From G963662905 sp963676725 (GTDB lineage Bacteria > Bacteroidota > Bacteroidia > Bacteroidales > WRLA01), in assembly GCA_963676725.1 (NCBI GenBank), contig OY781463.1, positions 930,001-994,000 of the forward strand: DNA of 64,000 bases. Direction: 5' to 3'. The position numbers and the translations under genes are program-made. Below the pieces are notes generated by a model. That model was not told where the DNA came from. It made no database searches and saw nothing but the letters and a program-made list of their open reading frames with translations. Positions 27,601 through 34,963 of the stretch are shown here, in pieces. Each line of letters starts with the position of its first letter. Position 1 is the first letter of the stretch.

Positions 27601-28126
27601 AGCCCCTTAATTTTTTGAGCAAACCATCATTAGGTTGAATATCTTCGTAGTACAGTTTTAATACAAATTTAGCATTCTCCTGTTCAACCAGATAGATTTT
27701 TGCTTCACCGGTATCCTCTGAAATTGTTTTTATTAGTTTATATTTTTTCCCTTTCAGGGTGATATAGCCTTCTTCTTCTTCGGTGCCTTGAAGGCTCATG
27801 GGTTTTCCGGCTTCGCCTGAACTTATTGTGGCTTGCCCTGTGCGCACCGTTTTGTCATCGCTACCGCCTTGTGCTGCGCTAATATCAGGCCCTCCGGTTC
27901 GAATTGTTTTGTCATCGCCACCGGTTCGTATCGTTTTGTCATCGCCAGATGTTCTGATCGTTTTATCACTTCCTCCGGTTCTGATGGTTTTATCACTACC
28001 AGAGCGTATTGTTTTATCCTCGGCAGCAGAAGAGGGGGCTCCTCCGGCGCGTATCGTTTTATCGCTTTGATCAGCAGGAGCATTTCCTGTTCCTGTTCTA
28101 ATTGTTTTATCGTTATTTTCTGACAT
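24620..28126 (-). CDS. Membrane Ser/Thr protein kinase with N-terminal DKTIR array
   Basis: 1168 residues. Residues 6-95 hold eight DKT(I/V)R motifs in Gly/Ser-rich sequence. A Hanks-type kinase domain spans about 124-390: K157 in VLKLYY, HRD at 245-247 (HRDIKPGNLFY), DFG at 267-269 and APE at 293-295. Two diverged copies of a ~170-residue helical module follow (about 420-590 and 590-760; WF/WL, GL..Y.LN, LYIFLAS/LYVFMSA). About five membrane segments lie between ~853 and 1046. The final ~120 residues are beta-rich (LTGEWTGTFEG) and should be outside the cytoplasm. The kinase could sense the envelope and signal through phosphorylated DKTIR threonines. It sits 47 bp after the zinc-ribbon gene and 36 bp before the AAA+ gene. 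Confidence 0.93.
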   Translation of the reverse strand: MSENNDKTIRTGTGNAPADQSDKTIRAGGAPSSAAEDKTIRSGSDKTIRTGGSDKTIRTSGDDKTIRTGGDDKTIRTGGPDISAAQGGSDDKTVRTGQATISSGEAGKPMSLQGTEEEEGYITLKGKKYKLIKTISEDTGEAKIYLVEQENAKFVLKLYYEDIQPNDGLLKKLRGLHHEDIITIYDFGYYQPTGYGFQRFYEIMEYAAGGTVEDILPIRNYTAIRQIVAETANALEFLHEKKIIHRDIKPGNLFYRDAEKTDVIIGDFGISSLMEEGIGLHGDTRDRSVLFSAPEMYLIGAHGQAFFDYRVDWYALGITVMVLWFGKQFGKGYSEDELMIEKNHGSITDPKYFNDIPIDERVLTLIKGLTVRELKNRWGLDQVKRWIKGEHVEVIEDSGSEASKQKPFNFDKEAGLIAWSREELGELLLRHPQLGIRYLYDGMIADWFKENEDPKSQMEIKEVIGKIFPKDQQAGLCTTAYMLNPTLPYIAPDGTECTNKKQLADAIEKNASYYKKALTKRSDPLYIFLASKGGHKFVNQYVNFMRDEKIGLDIALYHIIYSLDPGRPFLFKHPKDKKGKTVSYANNALELEDLIDDYFDLGKEYFYNGTISAWLKFRKDTHELHAVAERMRKEFEQSAPEAGLMGLRWAMNKDLGYLGLQKDPVKLFTRKEIAAYLFKHFDAFSDKLKYKHDFLYVFMSAQNWKSIIDFIQYSYDAKKHKNKIGPYDNNVALMKSIRALDKDFVFVFDNGVEVSSPEDVLTKLGKIKKEIQKETEQPTSRFNAWISTFFHENPYGKFEEKGAYENKLRDYTEFLGKIKAKTNAVQRYHEARGSVQKVYNRSQKKDQSFLITRMGFTILFVMLTAYLALKLFTVGIPIEESPMSGNAFSAPSLYYLIMAIIGVVLTFLGDDDFSFSTTLIGGPIIGLIGGVILYYIAYFVLGLLIAIIGIIAFALIVLVAGACGWLMWHNTYTNAALRKALYRDTSEWDLIWGPLQYAYSNKATYENSKLKEMANYASERKKSFRNLMFAGALGAIFLGGPAVLYSGAAGDIHKSALFETITSPTNDANFLTGEWTGTFEGRDMKMEFTSIENNNVKGNITVTYNKDVTQEFEGTYNPTKKVLTLKDLLDKKFKGSYKITPAEDGQKLTGTYILNSNKTKVEFEATKN
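27842..28111 (-). repeat. Array of eight DKT(I/V)R motifs in the kinase N-terminus
   Basis: Seven DKTIR and one DKTVR, mostly followed by TG, SG or AG, occur within 90 codons, with spacers from 3 to 11 residues. The nearest copies read DDKTIRTGG twice. The motif appears once more in the FHA protein of the same operon (residues 110-114) and nowhere else seen in the window. Each gives a threonine in an acidic-basic context, a plausible phosphorylation and FHA-binding site. Confidence 0.9.
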
Positions 28127-28173
28127 TTTCTTTGTTTTTTGGTAATTATACGGAGCTTAAAAACGATTCTGGT

Positions 28174-29229
28174 CTATGAAGTGCCATCATGAGGCACCCA
28201 ATTAATTTTTCCGTATTCAACAACCCATTTTCCGCCAAGCTGAGGTTTGCCGCAATTTTGAGGGTTCGGGTGTATTTCGTCGGCGAAAAAGCAATTCCAT
28301 ACGAGATTGGTGTTTTTTGGTTTGCGACTGGAAAAGAAATTCCTGGATGCTTGCGGGCTGGCAAATTCTTCATCATCGCACATTTCATCAATGGCCTGTT
28401 GAAGTTCTTTTTCTTTGGCCGCAATTTCTGCATTATATTGTTTTTCAATTTCTTCTAAAGCCAGAAAATCATCATCACTAAAAAATACTTCTTCTTTTGG
28501 TGTTTCTTTTTTTGGTTTTGGAGGGGCTGGCGCTGGTTTTGGAATGCTTGGCGCAGGCTTTGGAGCGCTTTCAGTGGTTTTATTGAAGATACTGGCAATG
28601 CGCGCCAATTCATCTTTTTTTCTTTGTTCTTCAGCTGCTTCTTGGGCTATTCTTTTCTGATCTTGTTGTTCTTCGCGTTTTTTGGCAAGTTCTTTTTGTT
28701 TTGCAACTGCTTCAAGGTATTTTTGTTTTGCTTCTTCACGTAATTGCTCCAATTCTTGGGCTACCGATTCAACCTTTTGGTATTTGGGGTCGTTTTTTGC
28801 GGCCCTCAATTCTTCCTGAGCGCGATCGGTTATTCCAAAATTACAGGATGGGCAAAAATCGAAATAACTCAGAGTGCCGCAATTTGGACAGTGCACACCA
28901 CCAGCTTCGCCACCGCATTCGGAGCAAAACCGATCGTTTTCACCCATATCTGCGCCACAAAAGGAGCATTTGCCCAACAGTAAATATTGCCCGCAACTTT
29001 CACAGATATCGGCATCAGGGATTAATTCAGCACCGCAATTAGTGCATACATCAGAGCTTAAACCTGCGCCGCATTCTTCACAAAATTTTGCATTTTTCTC
29101 GTTTTTATGCCCACATTTCGGACAAAAGTTCGCGTTACCGGATCCAGGGCTCGAGGATTGCCTGCTTTTTGATTTCTCTTTTTCCCTTCTTTGTTCCCTT
29201 TCTCTTTCCTGATGTTGGTATTCGTTCAT
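28174..29229 (-). CDS. Multi-zinc-ribbon coiled-coil protein
   Basis: 351 residues, first gene of the signalling operon. A charged Arg/Glu/Lys N-terminus (~30 residues) is followed by four double-knuckle zinc ribbons at about 36-135 (CPKCG/CEECG, CTNCG/CESCG, CSFCG/CSECG, CPNCG/CPSC). A long coiled coil spans ~150-215, followed by a Pro/Lys/Ala linker (APKPAPSIPKPAPAPPKPK), a second acidic helix, and a C-terminal piece ending GGKWVVEYGKINWVPHDG. No catalytic motif is visible. Double zinc ribbons usually mediate protein or nucleic-acid binding. Related ribbons open the FHA and AAA+ proteins, so it may be the scaffold of the same complex; this is an inference. Confidence 0.85.
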   Translation of the reverse strand: MNEYQHQEREREQRREKEKSKSRQSSSPGSGNANFCPKCGHKNEKNAKFCEECGAGLSSDVCTNCGAELIPDADICESCGQYLLLGKCSFCGADMGENDRFCSECGGEAGGVHCPNCGTLSYFDFCPSCNFGITDRAQEELRAAKNDPKYQKVESVAQELEQLREEAKQKYLEAVAKQKELAKKREEQQDQKRIAQEAAEEQRKKDELARIASIFNKTTESAPKPAPSIPKPAPAPPKPKKETPKEEVFFSDDDFLALEEIEKQYNAEIAAKEKELQQAIDEMCDDEEFASPQASRNFFSSRKPKNTNLVWNCFFADEIHPNPQNCGKPQLGGKWVVEYGKINWVPHDGTS

Positions 29230-29799
29230 CTTTCGATTGATTTATGTTGTGCCTCGCCGAAACATTCAATGTTTTCATTTTCCTTGCATGGAAATTCGGT
29301 CATTCGGCATTTCTTTTTTAAGAAACTCAGGACAATGCTTACTACCTTTGGTGTTGCTTAGTCTTACAAGTGATTAAAATGCAAATTCTTTATTTTCAGG
29401 ATTCTGAATAAATCAACTTTAAAAATTATTAATCAAGCACCTTGTTTTTCCGGCAGTTCTAAAGTAATACTTAAGACACTATCCCTATAAGCACAAATTT
29501 ATAAAAAATAATCTCCCTAGCCCTATTTTTAAAAGGAATTATTCCCCAATCATTATTGCTTTTTAAATAGCTGGACATGAATACTCAATTTTGCTGTTCT
29601 ATTTTTTTTATAGTTGCTTTATAATCGTTTGGTTTTCATAAAAATATTCATTTGTCGGATAGGAGTAGTCTTGTGGGCTGCTCAAGTTCAAGGCTGAATG
29701 TTTTTAGTGTCATTTTTTTGTATAGAGTTAGCGAAGGGTTTTATAATTCTTCCTTTTGGGATGACTGCTTGTTCCTGCAAAATTCCCTTTCTTTGCCCA
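29230..29799. other. Intergenic region between divergent units
   Basis: 570 bp between the signalling operon (-) and the WG-repeat gene (+). No ORF with coding character was found. A TAAATTTG match for the minus strand lies at 29501-29494 and a TACCTTTG match for the plus strand at 29343-29350, but neither has a TTTG at -33 and both are far from the genes. The signalling-operon promoter must lie here but cannot be fixed from the sequence. Confidence 0.5.
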
Positions 29800-30918
29800 A
29801 TGAATTATTTTCGGGTATTTTTGATCGCTATAAACCTTTTCTTTGTGATGGGTATTTCACAAAGCCCACTTCAAGGGCAAGGTCTTTATCCCTATCCTGA
29901 AAATGGTCTTTGGGGTTATGTAGATGATAATCAAGTAATTCGTATTTCCTTGCAATTTGATTATGCCGGTGCATTTGCTGAAGGCTTGGCTCCGGTAAAA
30001 AGAAATGGGAAATTTGGGTTTATTGATAAAATGGGAAACCAGTACATTGCTTTTCAATATAATAATGTATATCCTTTTAAAAACGGCTATGCCCGCGTTC
30101 TTGGTGATAGCCTTTGGTATTATATAAACAACGTAGGTCAATTGCAATTTGAGAAAGGCTTCTTCGAATGTAAGGATTTTTTCAATGGTCTTGCAGCTGT
30201 CGGTCAGGATGGTCTTTTTGCTTATATTGATACAAGCGGCGCCCAACAGACGCCATTTCTCTATGATGTTGCCGATCCTTTTCTCTTTTCAAAATGCAGG
30301 GTAAAGCAAGGCGATGCCTATTTTTTTATTGATCGACATGGTGAAAAAACCAGTCAGGAATATGATAAAGCAACTCCTTTTAAATATGGAGGGGTTTCCT
30401 ACGTCTGCAATAATAATGCTTGGAGTGTGATTGATACAAATCTTAATGTTGTTTGGAAGGAGAGAAAATTGACTTATAAAGAACCATTTGAAGCGATTGA
30501 TTCTGCTTGCGCTTTTGGACTTTTTGTGCTGAAGAGTGGCAATAAAATTGATTTGGATTATTGCAGGAAGCCATGGGATTCGCCGGCTTCAATCTTATTT
30601 TCTGATTCTATGATTTTTGGGGCTGATACTATTCATTTTGCTTGCGAAATCAGTCCATTGCCTGCAGATGAATTTCATGTCAAACTAATGCCAAAAGAAG
30701 ATAGTATTCATTTGGGCTTTTTTATTGAAGGAATGGGCGGAAGGCATCAAACATGCTATGATCACTCCGGTATACTCCATACAAATGCATTTACGCCCGC
30801 CTATTATCACTTCAATATCATACTTTTAGAAGAGGATACTGAATATGATGGAGCTTGGGTTGAAACGAAAGAAGCCTTGAAAAGCTATAAATTATTTCCG
30901 CGTAGCCCATTTCGTTAA
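29800..30918 (+). CDS. WG-repeat secreted protein
   Basis: 372 residues from ATG at 29800, chosen because it opens directly into a signal peptide (YFRVFLIAINLFFVMGISQS). An upstream in-frame ATG at 29698 would put 34 extra residues before it. The mature part shows WG (KWG) repeats, including NGLWGYVDDN, NGKFGFIDKMGN, LWYYINNVGQ, GLFAYIDTSG and YFFIDRHGE, each ~40 residues, predicted to form a beta-rich repeat. The C-terminal third lacks repeats. Function is unknown for most WG proteins; an envelope location is inferred. Its stop overlaps the convergent nnr gene by 4 bp. Confidence 0.8.
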   Translation: MNYFRVFLIAINLFFVMGISQSPLQGQGLYPYPENGLWGYVDDNQVIRISLQFDYAGAFAEGLAPVKRNGKFGFIDKMGNQYIAFQYNNVYPFKNGYARVLGDSLWYYINNVGQLQFEKGFFECKDFFNGLAAVGQDGLFAYIDTSGAQQTPFLYDVADPFLFSKCRVKQGDAYFFIDRHGEKTSQEYDKATPFKYGGVSYVCNNNAWSVIDTNLNVVWKERKLTYKEPFEAIDSACAFGLFVLKSGNKIDLDYCRKPWDSPASILFSDSMIFGADTIHFACEISPLPADEFHVKLMPKEDSIHLGFFIEGMGGRHQTCYDHSGILHTNAFTPAYYHFNIILLEEDTEYDGAWVETKEALKSYKLFPRSPFR

Positions 30919-32444
30919 TCAGTAATGTTTTGCCGGATATGCATAAATGCTTTGCCAAGATATTGCGTTAGATCCCCGGCCAATAAGCTTTCTTCAGACA
31001 TATCGGCAAGCGCCAAATCCCCGGCCAAACCATGAAGGTAAACGCCTAAAATACATGCAGCTCCACTTTGATAGCCTTGCGCCATAAGTCCTGCAATAAT
31101 ACCCGTTAAAACATCGCCACTCCCGCCACTTGCCATGCCCGGATTTCCTGTGCTATTAAAGTATAAAGAACCATCGGGGGCACAAATACAGCTGTGCGCT
31201 CCTTTTAACACCATCCAGCAGCGCTGACGTATGCAGAATTCTTTTTGCATTTCAAGGCGCTCAAAATTATTGGAAGCCTTTCCTACAAGGCGCTGAAACT
31301 CACCGGGGTGTGGTGTTAATACAGAATGAACCGGGATAAATTTTAACCATGTTTTATTTTCTGAAAGGATATTTAGGGCATCTGCATCAAAAATAATGGG
31401 CACACTACTGTTCTGGATAAGGATTTTAAGCGTCTGGGCTGTTTGCTGGTTTTGCCCAATGCCCGGACCAATTGCAATACTATTGTATTTGCTCAGTTTA
31501 GGAATTTCAGTAATTATTTTCTCGTCAGTATCAACAGAAGCCATAGCTTCAGGTGCAGCAATTTGTAAAATTTGCAAGCTGTTTTTGGGAAGGTGCACGC
31601 TAACAAGGCCTGCGCCTGCTCTTAAAGCACCTTTTGCTGCAAGAACAGCTGCCCCCGTTTTTCCTTCGCTGCCCGCAAAAATAAGGCAATGGCCAAAACT
31701 TCCTTTATGGTCATATTGTCTGCGTTTTTTCAATATCTTAGCGATATCGGCAGCCAAAACCATTTCAAGCCCCGTTTTTGTATGATCGATAAATTCGTGT
31801 TTTAGGCCAATATCCACAAGCGTCCAGTTTCCTATAAAACGATCGTTTTCAGGGAACATAAATGCTAATTTGGGAGGGCTAAAGGTGAAAGTAAAATCTG
31901 CTCGAACAATAGCGCCACCATCCTCCGTCGAGTTTTTATCGATAAACAAACCTGATGGTACATCAACAGCAAGAACCAAAGCACCACTTTGATTTATAAA
32001 GTTGATTGCTTCTGCGGCAAAACCATTAACCGGACGGCTTAGTCCATTTCCGAAAATGGCATCAATAATAATCTCTTCTTCTTGAATTTTTGCATCAATC
32101 TTGTTGCCCGGATGATAAGATGCGATAGGATGAGCATCAATTTGTTGTAGGCGTTGCAGGTTAGTTTGAAAATCAGAAGATGCTTTTTGTGTAAACCAAA
32201 TAATGTGTGTTTGCACAGAGTAGCCGGCTTGATGCAGCAAACGTGCGATCACAAGCCCATCGCCACCATTATTTCCCGGGCCGCAAAAGAGATGAAACCG
32301 AATTGATTTATCAGGAATGAGCTCGCTTATTTTTTCAAAGCAGCGCATTGCTGCCCGCTCCATAAGGTCGATGCCTGCTATAGGTTCATTTTTAATGGTA
32401 TAAGAGTCTGCCTCCCTGATTTTGCCGGCCGGAAGAATATTCAT
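30915..32444 (-). CDS. nnr: Bifunctional NAD(P)H-hydrate epimerase / ADP-dependent dehydratase
   Basis: 509 residues, the length of the fused enzyme. The N-terminal half (about 1-215) is the YjeF_N epimerase (RFHLFCGPGNNGGDGLVIARL; DAIFGNGLSRPVNG). The C-terminal half is the ribokinase-like dehydratase (HKGSFGHCLIFAGSEGKTGA; TPHPGEFQRL; NPGMASGGSGDVLTGIIAGL). It repairs hydrated NADH and NADPH in the cytoplasm. It follows the LytTR regulator gene by 18 bp, so the two are probably co-transcribed, although their functions are not obviously linked. Confidence 0.97.
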   Translation of the reverse strand: MNILPAGKIREADSYTIKNEPIAGIDLMERAAMRCFEKISELIPDKSIRFHLFCGPGNNGGDGLVIARLLHQAGYSVQTHIIWFTQKASSDFQTNLQRLQQIDAHPIASYHPGNKIDAKIQEEEIIIDAIFGNGLSRPVNGFAAEAINFINQSGALVLAVDVPSGLFIDKNSTEDGGAIVRADFTFTFSPPKLAFMFPENDRFIGNWTLVDIGLKHEFIDHTKTGLEMVLAADIAKILKKRRQYDHKGSFGHCLIFAGSEGKTGAAVLAAKGALRAGAGLVSVHLPKNSLQILQIAAPEAMASVDTDEKIITEIPKLSKYNSIAIGPGIGQNQQTAQTLKILIQNSSVPIIFDADALNILSENKTWLKFIPVHSVLTPHPGEFQRLVGKASNNFERLEMQKEFCIRQRCWMVLKGAHSCICAPDGSLYFNSTGNPGMASGGSGDVLTGIIAGLMAQGYQSGAACILGVYLHGLAGDLALADMSEESLLAGDLTQYLGKAFMHIRQNITD

Positions 32445-32462
32445 ACTTGGAAATTGAAAGAT

Positions 32463-33236
32463 TTATAGTGAACGAGCGAAGCTTTTCAGCGCATTTAGAA
32501 ATTCTGCTTTTTTGCGCACAGATACCTCAACCTCAGTTCCGTCGCTCATAATTACATAACCACCTTTGCCTTTAACATAGCGTTTAATATACTTCAGGTT
32601 GATAAGGTTTTTGCTGTGTATCCTTTGGAAATTCAGTCCCTCAAGCAAGCGTTCAAAATTGCTTAATGGTTTTGATGCCAATAATTTATGTCCGTCGTTC
32701 AAAAAGAAAAAGGTATAGGTGTCGTTTGCTTCCAGCCTGATGATATTATCAATATTAATCACATGTAGCCCTTCAGAGGAGGGGATGATTATTTTTTCGT
32801 ATTCGGCATTTTTCGCCTGACGGAAAATATTTACTTTTTCTTCTAATTCCCTTGGCTGCCTAATTCTTCGAACCCGATCCAATGCATTATTGATATCGTC
32901 CAGATTAAAAGGTTTTAAAATATAATCTAATGCAGCAAAATCAAAGGCTTTTAAAGCAAATTGGTCGTGTGCAGTAATAAAAATTACCTCAAAATCAAGA
33001 TGATGGCTTTCTAATTTGTCGAGTAAATCAAAGCCTTCACCATCAGGCATGCTAATGTCCAGAAAGACTAGTTCTGGTTCAACTTCCAGCATTAATTCTA
33101 GTCCATCTGATACTGTTCCGGCTGTGCCAACAACCTCAATAAGGTCACCATGCTTTTGCTCAAGCAGTGTTCTTAGTGCAAGTAGAATGCTTTTATCATC
33201 ATCAATGAGTACAGTACTGATTGGGGCGCTGGACAT
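32463..33236 (-). CDS. LytTR-family response regulator
   Basis: 257 residues. The receiver domain (about 8-125) has the acidic pocket DDD (12-14), phosphoacceptor D60 in LVFLDISMPDGEGFDLL, conserved Thr in FITAHD and Lys in LKPF. A LytTR DNA-binding domain follows (about 150-255), with EANDTYTFFFLNDG and FQRIHSKNLINLKYIKRY. It should bind promoter DNA when phosphorylated. No sensor kinase is next to it; the usual partners in Bacteroidota are LytS-like kinases, sometimes encoded elsewhere. It precedes nnr by 18 bp. No matching promoter motif was found in the 297 bp upstream. Confidence 0.95.
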   Translation of the reverse strand: MSSAPISTVLIDDDKSILLALRTLLEQKHGDLIEVVGTAGTVSDGLELMLEVEPELVFLDISMPDGEGFDLLDKLESHHLDFEVIFITAHDQFALKAFDFAALDYILKPFNLDDINNALDRVRRIRQPRELEEKVNIFRQAKNAEYEKIIIPSSEGLHVINIDNIIRLEANDTYTFFFLNDGHKLLASKPLSNFERLLEGLNFQRIHSKNLINLKYIKRYVKGKGGYVIMSDGTEVEVSVRKKAEFLNALKSFARSL

Positions 33237-33533
33237 AAATTTATTATTTTGACAGTAAAAATAGCATTATTAATTATAAATTCAAATGTTCGTTCTTATT
33301 TTTTTAAGAATATTCTCAGATGATTCTGTTTAATGCGTTTTATTTCAGTCTGTTAAAAATAATGAACTCCGATGATGCTGCGTTTTAAAAATTTTGATGA
33401 TTGGCCGATAGGATTTATCGTAATTTTACGCCATAAATGGTTCTTGGACAAAATGTGCGAGATCGAGGCAATTTTGTTGCTGGGAATAAGGCTGAGATCT
33501 GACATTATGGATAGACATAAATAGCTGTATCAA

Positions 33534-34613
33534 ATGGATATAAATCAACTACTGAATAAAACCGATTTAAACCAAGAAGAACTTGTTTATCTTCTAAAAA
33601 CCAAAGGGAAAGAGCGGGAAGCCCTTTTTTCCCGCGCCGCTGAAGTGAAAAAAGAATTGGTAGGCAATAAGGTGTATTTTAGAGGATTAGTTGAGTATAG
33701 CAATCGTTGTGCGAAGTCGTGTTATTATTGCGGTGTCGGACGCGATAATAAGGCTGTACAACGCTATGCTCTGGAAAACCAAGAAGTGCTTGAGGCGGCA
33801 AAATATGCCTGGGAGAATCAATTTGCCAGCATGGTCATCCAATCTGGTGAGCGCTCAGACAAGCATTTTGTCGATAAAATTGAATATCTGCTCAAGGAAA
33901 TAAAAAAATTGTCGCAAGGTGGATTGGGTATTACCCTATCAATGGGCGAGCAAACAGAAGAGACTTATACACGCTGGTTTCAGGCCGGAGCACATCGCTA
34001 TCTGCTTCGTATTGAAGCATCAGATCCGGAATTATACAAAAAAATGCATCCAAATGATGCGCTTCATTCCTATGAGCGTAGACTTGAAGCCTTGCATTTA
34101 TTGAGAAAAACAGGCTATCAGGTCGGTACAGGTGTTATGATCGGGCTGCCCTTTCAATCTTATGAAAATTTGGCACATGACCTGCTGTTTTTTAAACGCA
34201 TGGATATTGATATGTGTGGGATGGGTCCGTATATCGAACATGAACAAACGCCATTATATCAGTTTAAAGATCAGCTGATGCCAAAGCTGGAACGATTCGA
34301 TCTATCCCTAAAAATGGTGGCGCTTTTGAGGATTATTATGCCGGATATCAATATTGCAGCAACAACAGCTATGCAAACCCTGGATAAAATGGGGCGCGAA
34401 AAAGCGATAAAAGTTGGTGCCAATGTAATTATGCCCAATCTAACACCGGTAAAATACCGTGAGGATTATCTGCTTTATGAGGATAAGCCTTGTCTGGATG
34501 AAGAAGCCGATGAGTGCAAAAATTGCTTGGAAGCCAGGATATTTATTTCCGGCGATGAAATTGGTTATGGCGAATGGGGCGATTCTTTGCGCTTTAAAAA
34601 CAGAAAGTTATAG
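33534..34613 (+). CDS. hydE: [FeFe] hydrogenase H-cluster radical SAM maturase HydE
   Basis: 359 residues, the usual size. The radical SAM cysteines are C59, C63 and C66 in YSNRCAKSCYYCG, and MVIQSGERSDKHFV and GTGVMIGLPFQ are typical of HydE. HydE works with HydG and HydF to build the H-cluster of [FeFe] hydrogenases, using AdoMet and a [4Fe-4S] cluster. None of the partners nor a hydrogenase gene is in the window, so either they are elsewhere or this is a HydE-like relative with another substrate. A stand-alone unit, convergent with the small membrane protein gene. Confidence 0.88.
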   Translation: MDINQLLNKTDLNQEELVYLLKTKGKEREALFSRAAEVKKELVGNKVYFRGLVEYSNRCAKSCYYCGVGRDNKAVQRYALENQEVLEAAKYAWENQFASMVIQSGERSDKHFVDKIEYLLKEIKKLSQGGLGITLSMGEQTEETYTRWFQAGAHRYLLRIEASDPELYKKMHPNDALHSYERRLEALHLLRKTGYQVGTGVMIGLPFQSYENLAHDLLFFKRMDIDMCGMGPYIEHEQTPLYQFKDQLMPKLERFDLSLKMVALLRIIMPDINIAATTAMQTLDKMGREKAIKVGANVIMPNLTPVKYREDYLLYEDKPCLDEEADECKNCLEARIFISGDEIGYGEWGDSLRFKNRKL

Positions 34614-34628
34614 GGAATTTTTTTGCAT

Positions 34629-34659
34629 AAAAAAACCGGGATGCTGGAACGCACCCCGG
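34629..34659 (-). terminator. Rho-independent terminator of the 34698-37600 unit
   Basis: Hairpin CCGGG-x-TGC / GCA-x-CCCGG with a short loop (34636-34659), followed on the minus strand by seven T (34635-34629). It lies 39 bp after the small membrane protein stop. There is no T-run on the plus side, so it serves the minus strand. Confidence 0.75.
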
Positions 34660-34697
34660 AAAGCAATAAAAAGCAGTAGATAGGGATAGAGGTTTTT

Positions 34698-34958
34698 TTA
34701 AATATTGTGATGGGTTCTTTCTTGAACTGATTGTCCTCTGTATTTTTTAATCGCATAGCAGGCAGATAAAGTTAAAAGAAGAGCTGTGCCGCCACCAACT
34801 GGAGCACCGCCTCCCAGCGGATCCCCATTCTGTCCACCACCAAATCCGGTAGGATCTCCCGGTGGAGGTGGCGGCGCATCTCCCATTGCTTGCTTGCTGA
34901 CCAAAACAATCAGAATTATTGAAAGAACGTTCATTGTTTTGCGTATCCAACGTCTCAT
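34698..34958 (-). CDS. Small exported Pro/Gly-rich membrane protein
   Basis: 86 residues. A signal peptide (NVLSIILIVLVSKQAMG) is followed by DAPPPPPGDPTGFGGG, a Gly-rich segment GGGAPVGGGTA, a hydrophobic stretch LLLTLSACYAI and a basic KKYR end. The order Pro-rich, GAP(V/I)GGG, hydrophobic helix, basic tail recalls many small Bacteroidota proteins of unknown role and looks like a C-terminal sorting or anchoring tag. It starts 5 bp after the T9SS cargo gene and ends before a terminator, so it is co-transcribed with that gene. Function unknown. Confidence 0.7.
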   Translation of the reverse strand: MRRWIRKTMNVLSIILIVLVSKQAMGDAPPPPPGDPTGFGGGQNGDPLGGGAPVGGGTALLLTLSACYAIKKYRGQSVQERTHHNI

Positions 34959-34963
34959 AGACT

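Noticed and set aside
15568..29229. Type VI secretion kinase/FHA/phosphatase module
   Set aside because: No Tss, Hcp, VgrG, ClpV or membrane-complex gene is present, and the AAA+ protein is of CbxX/SpoVK type rather than ClpV.
34613..34659. Terminator for hydE on the plus strand
   Set aside because: The hairpin has its T-run only on the minus strand, so it serves the opposite unit.
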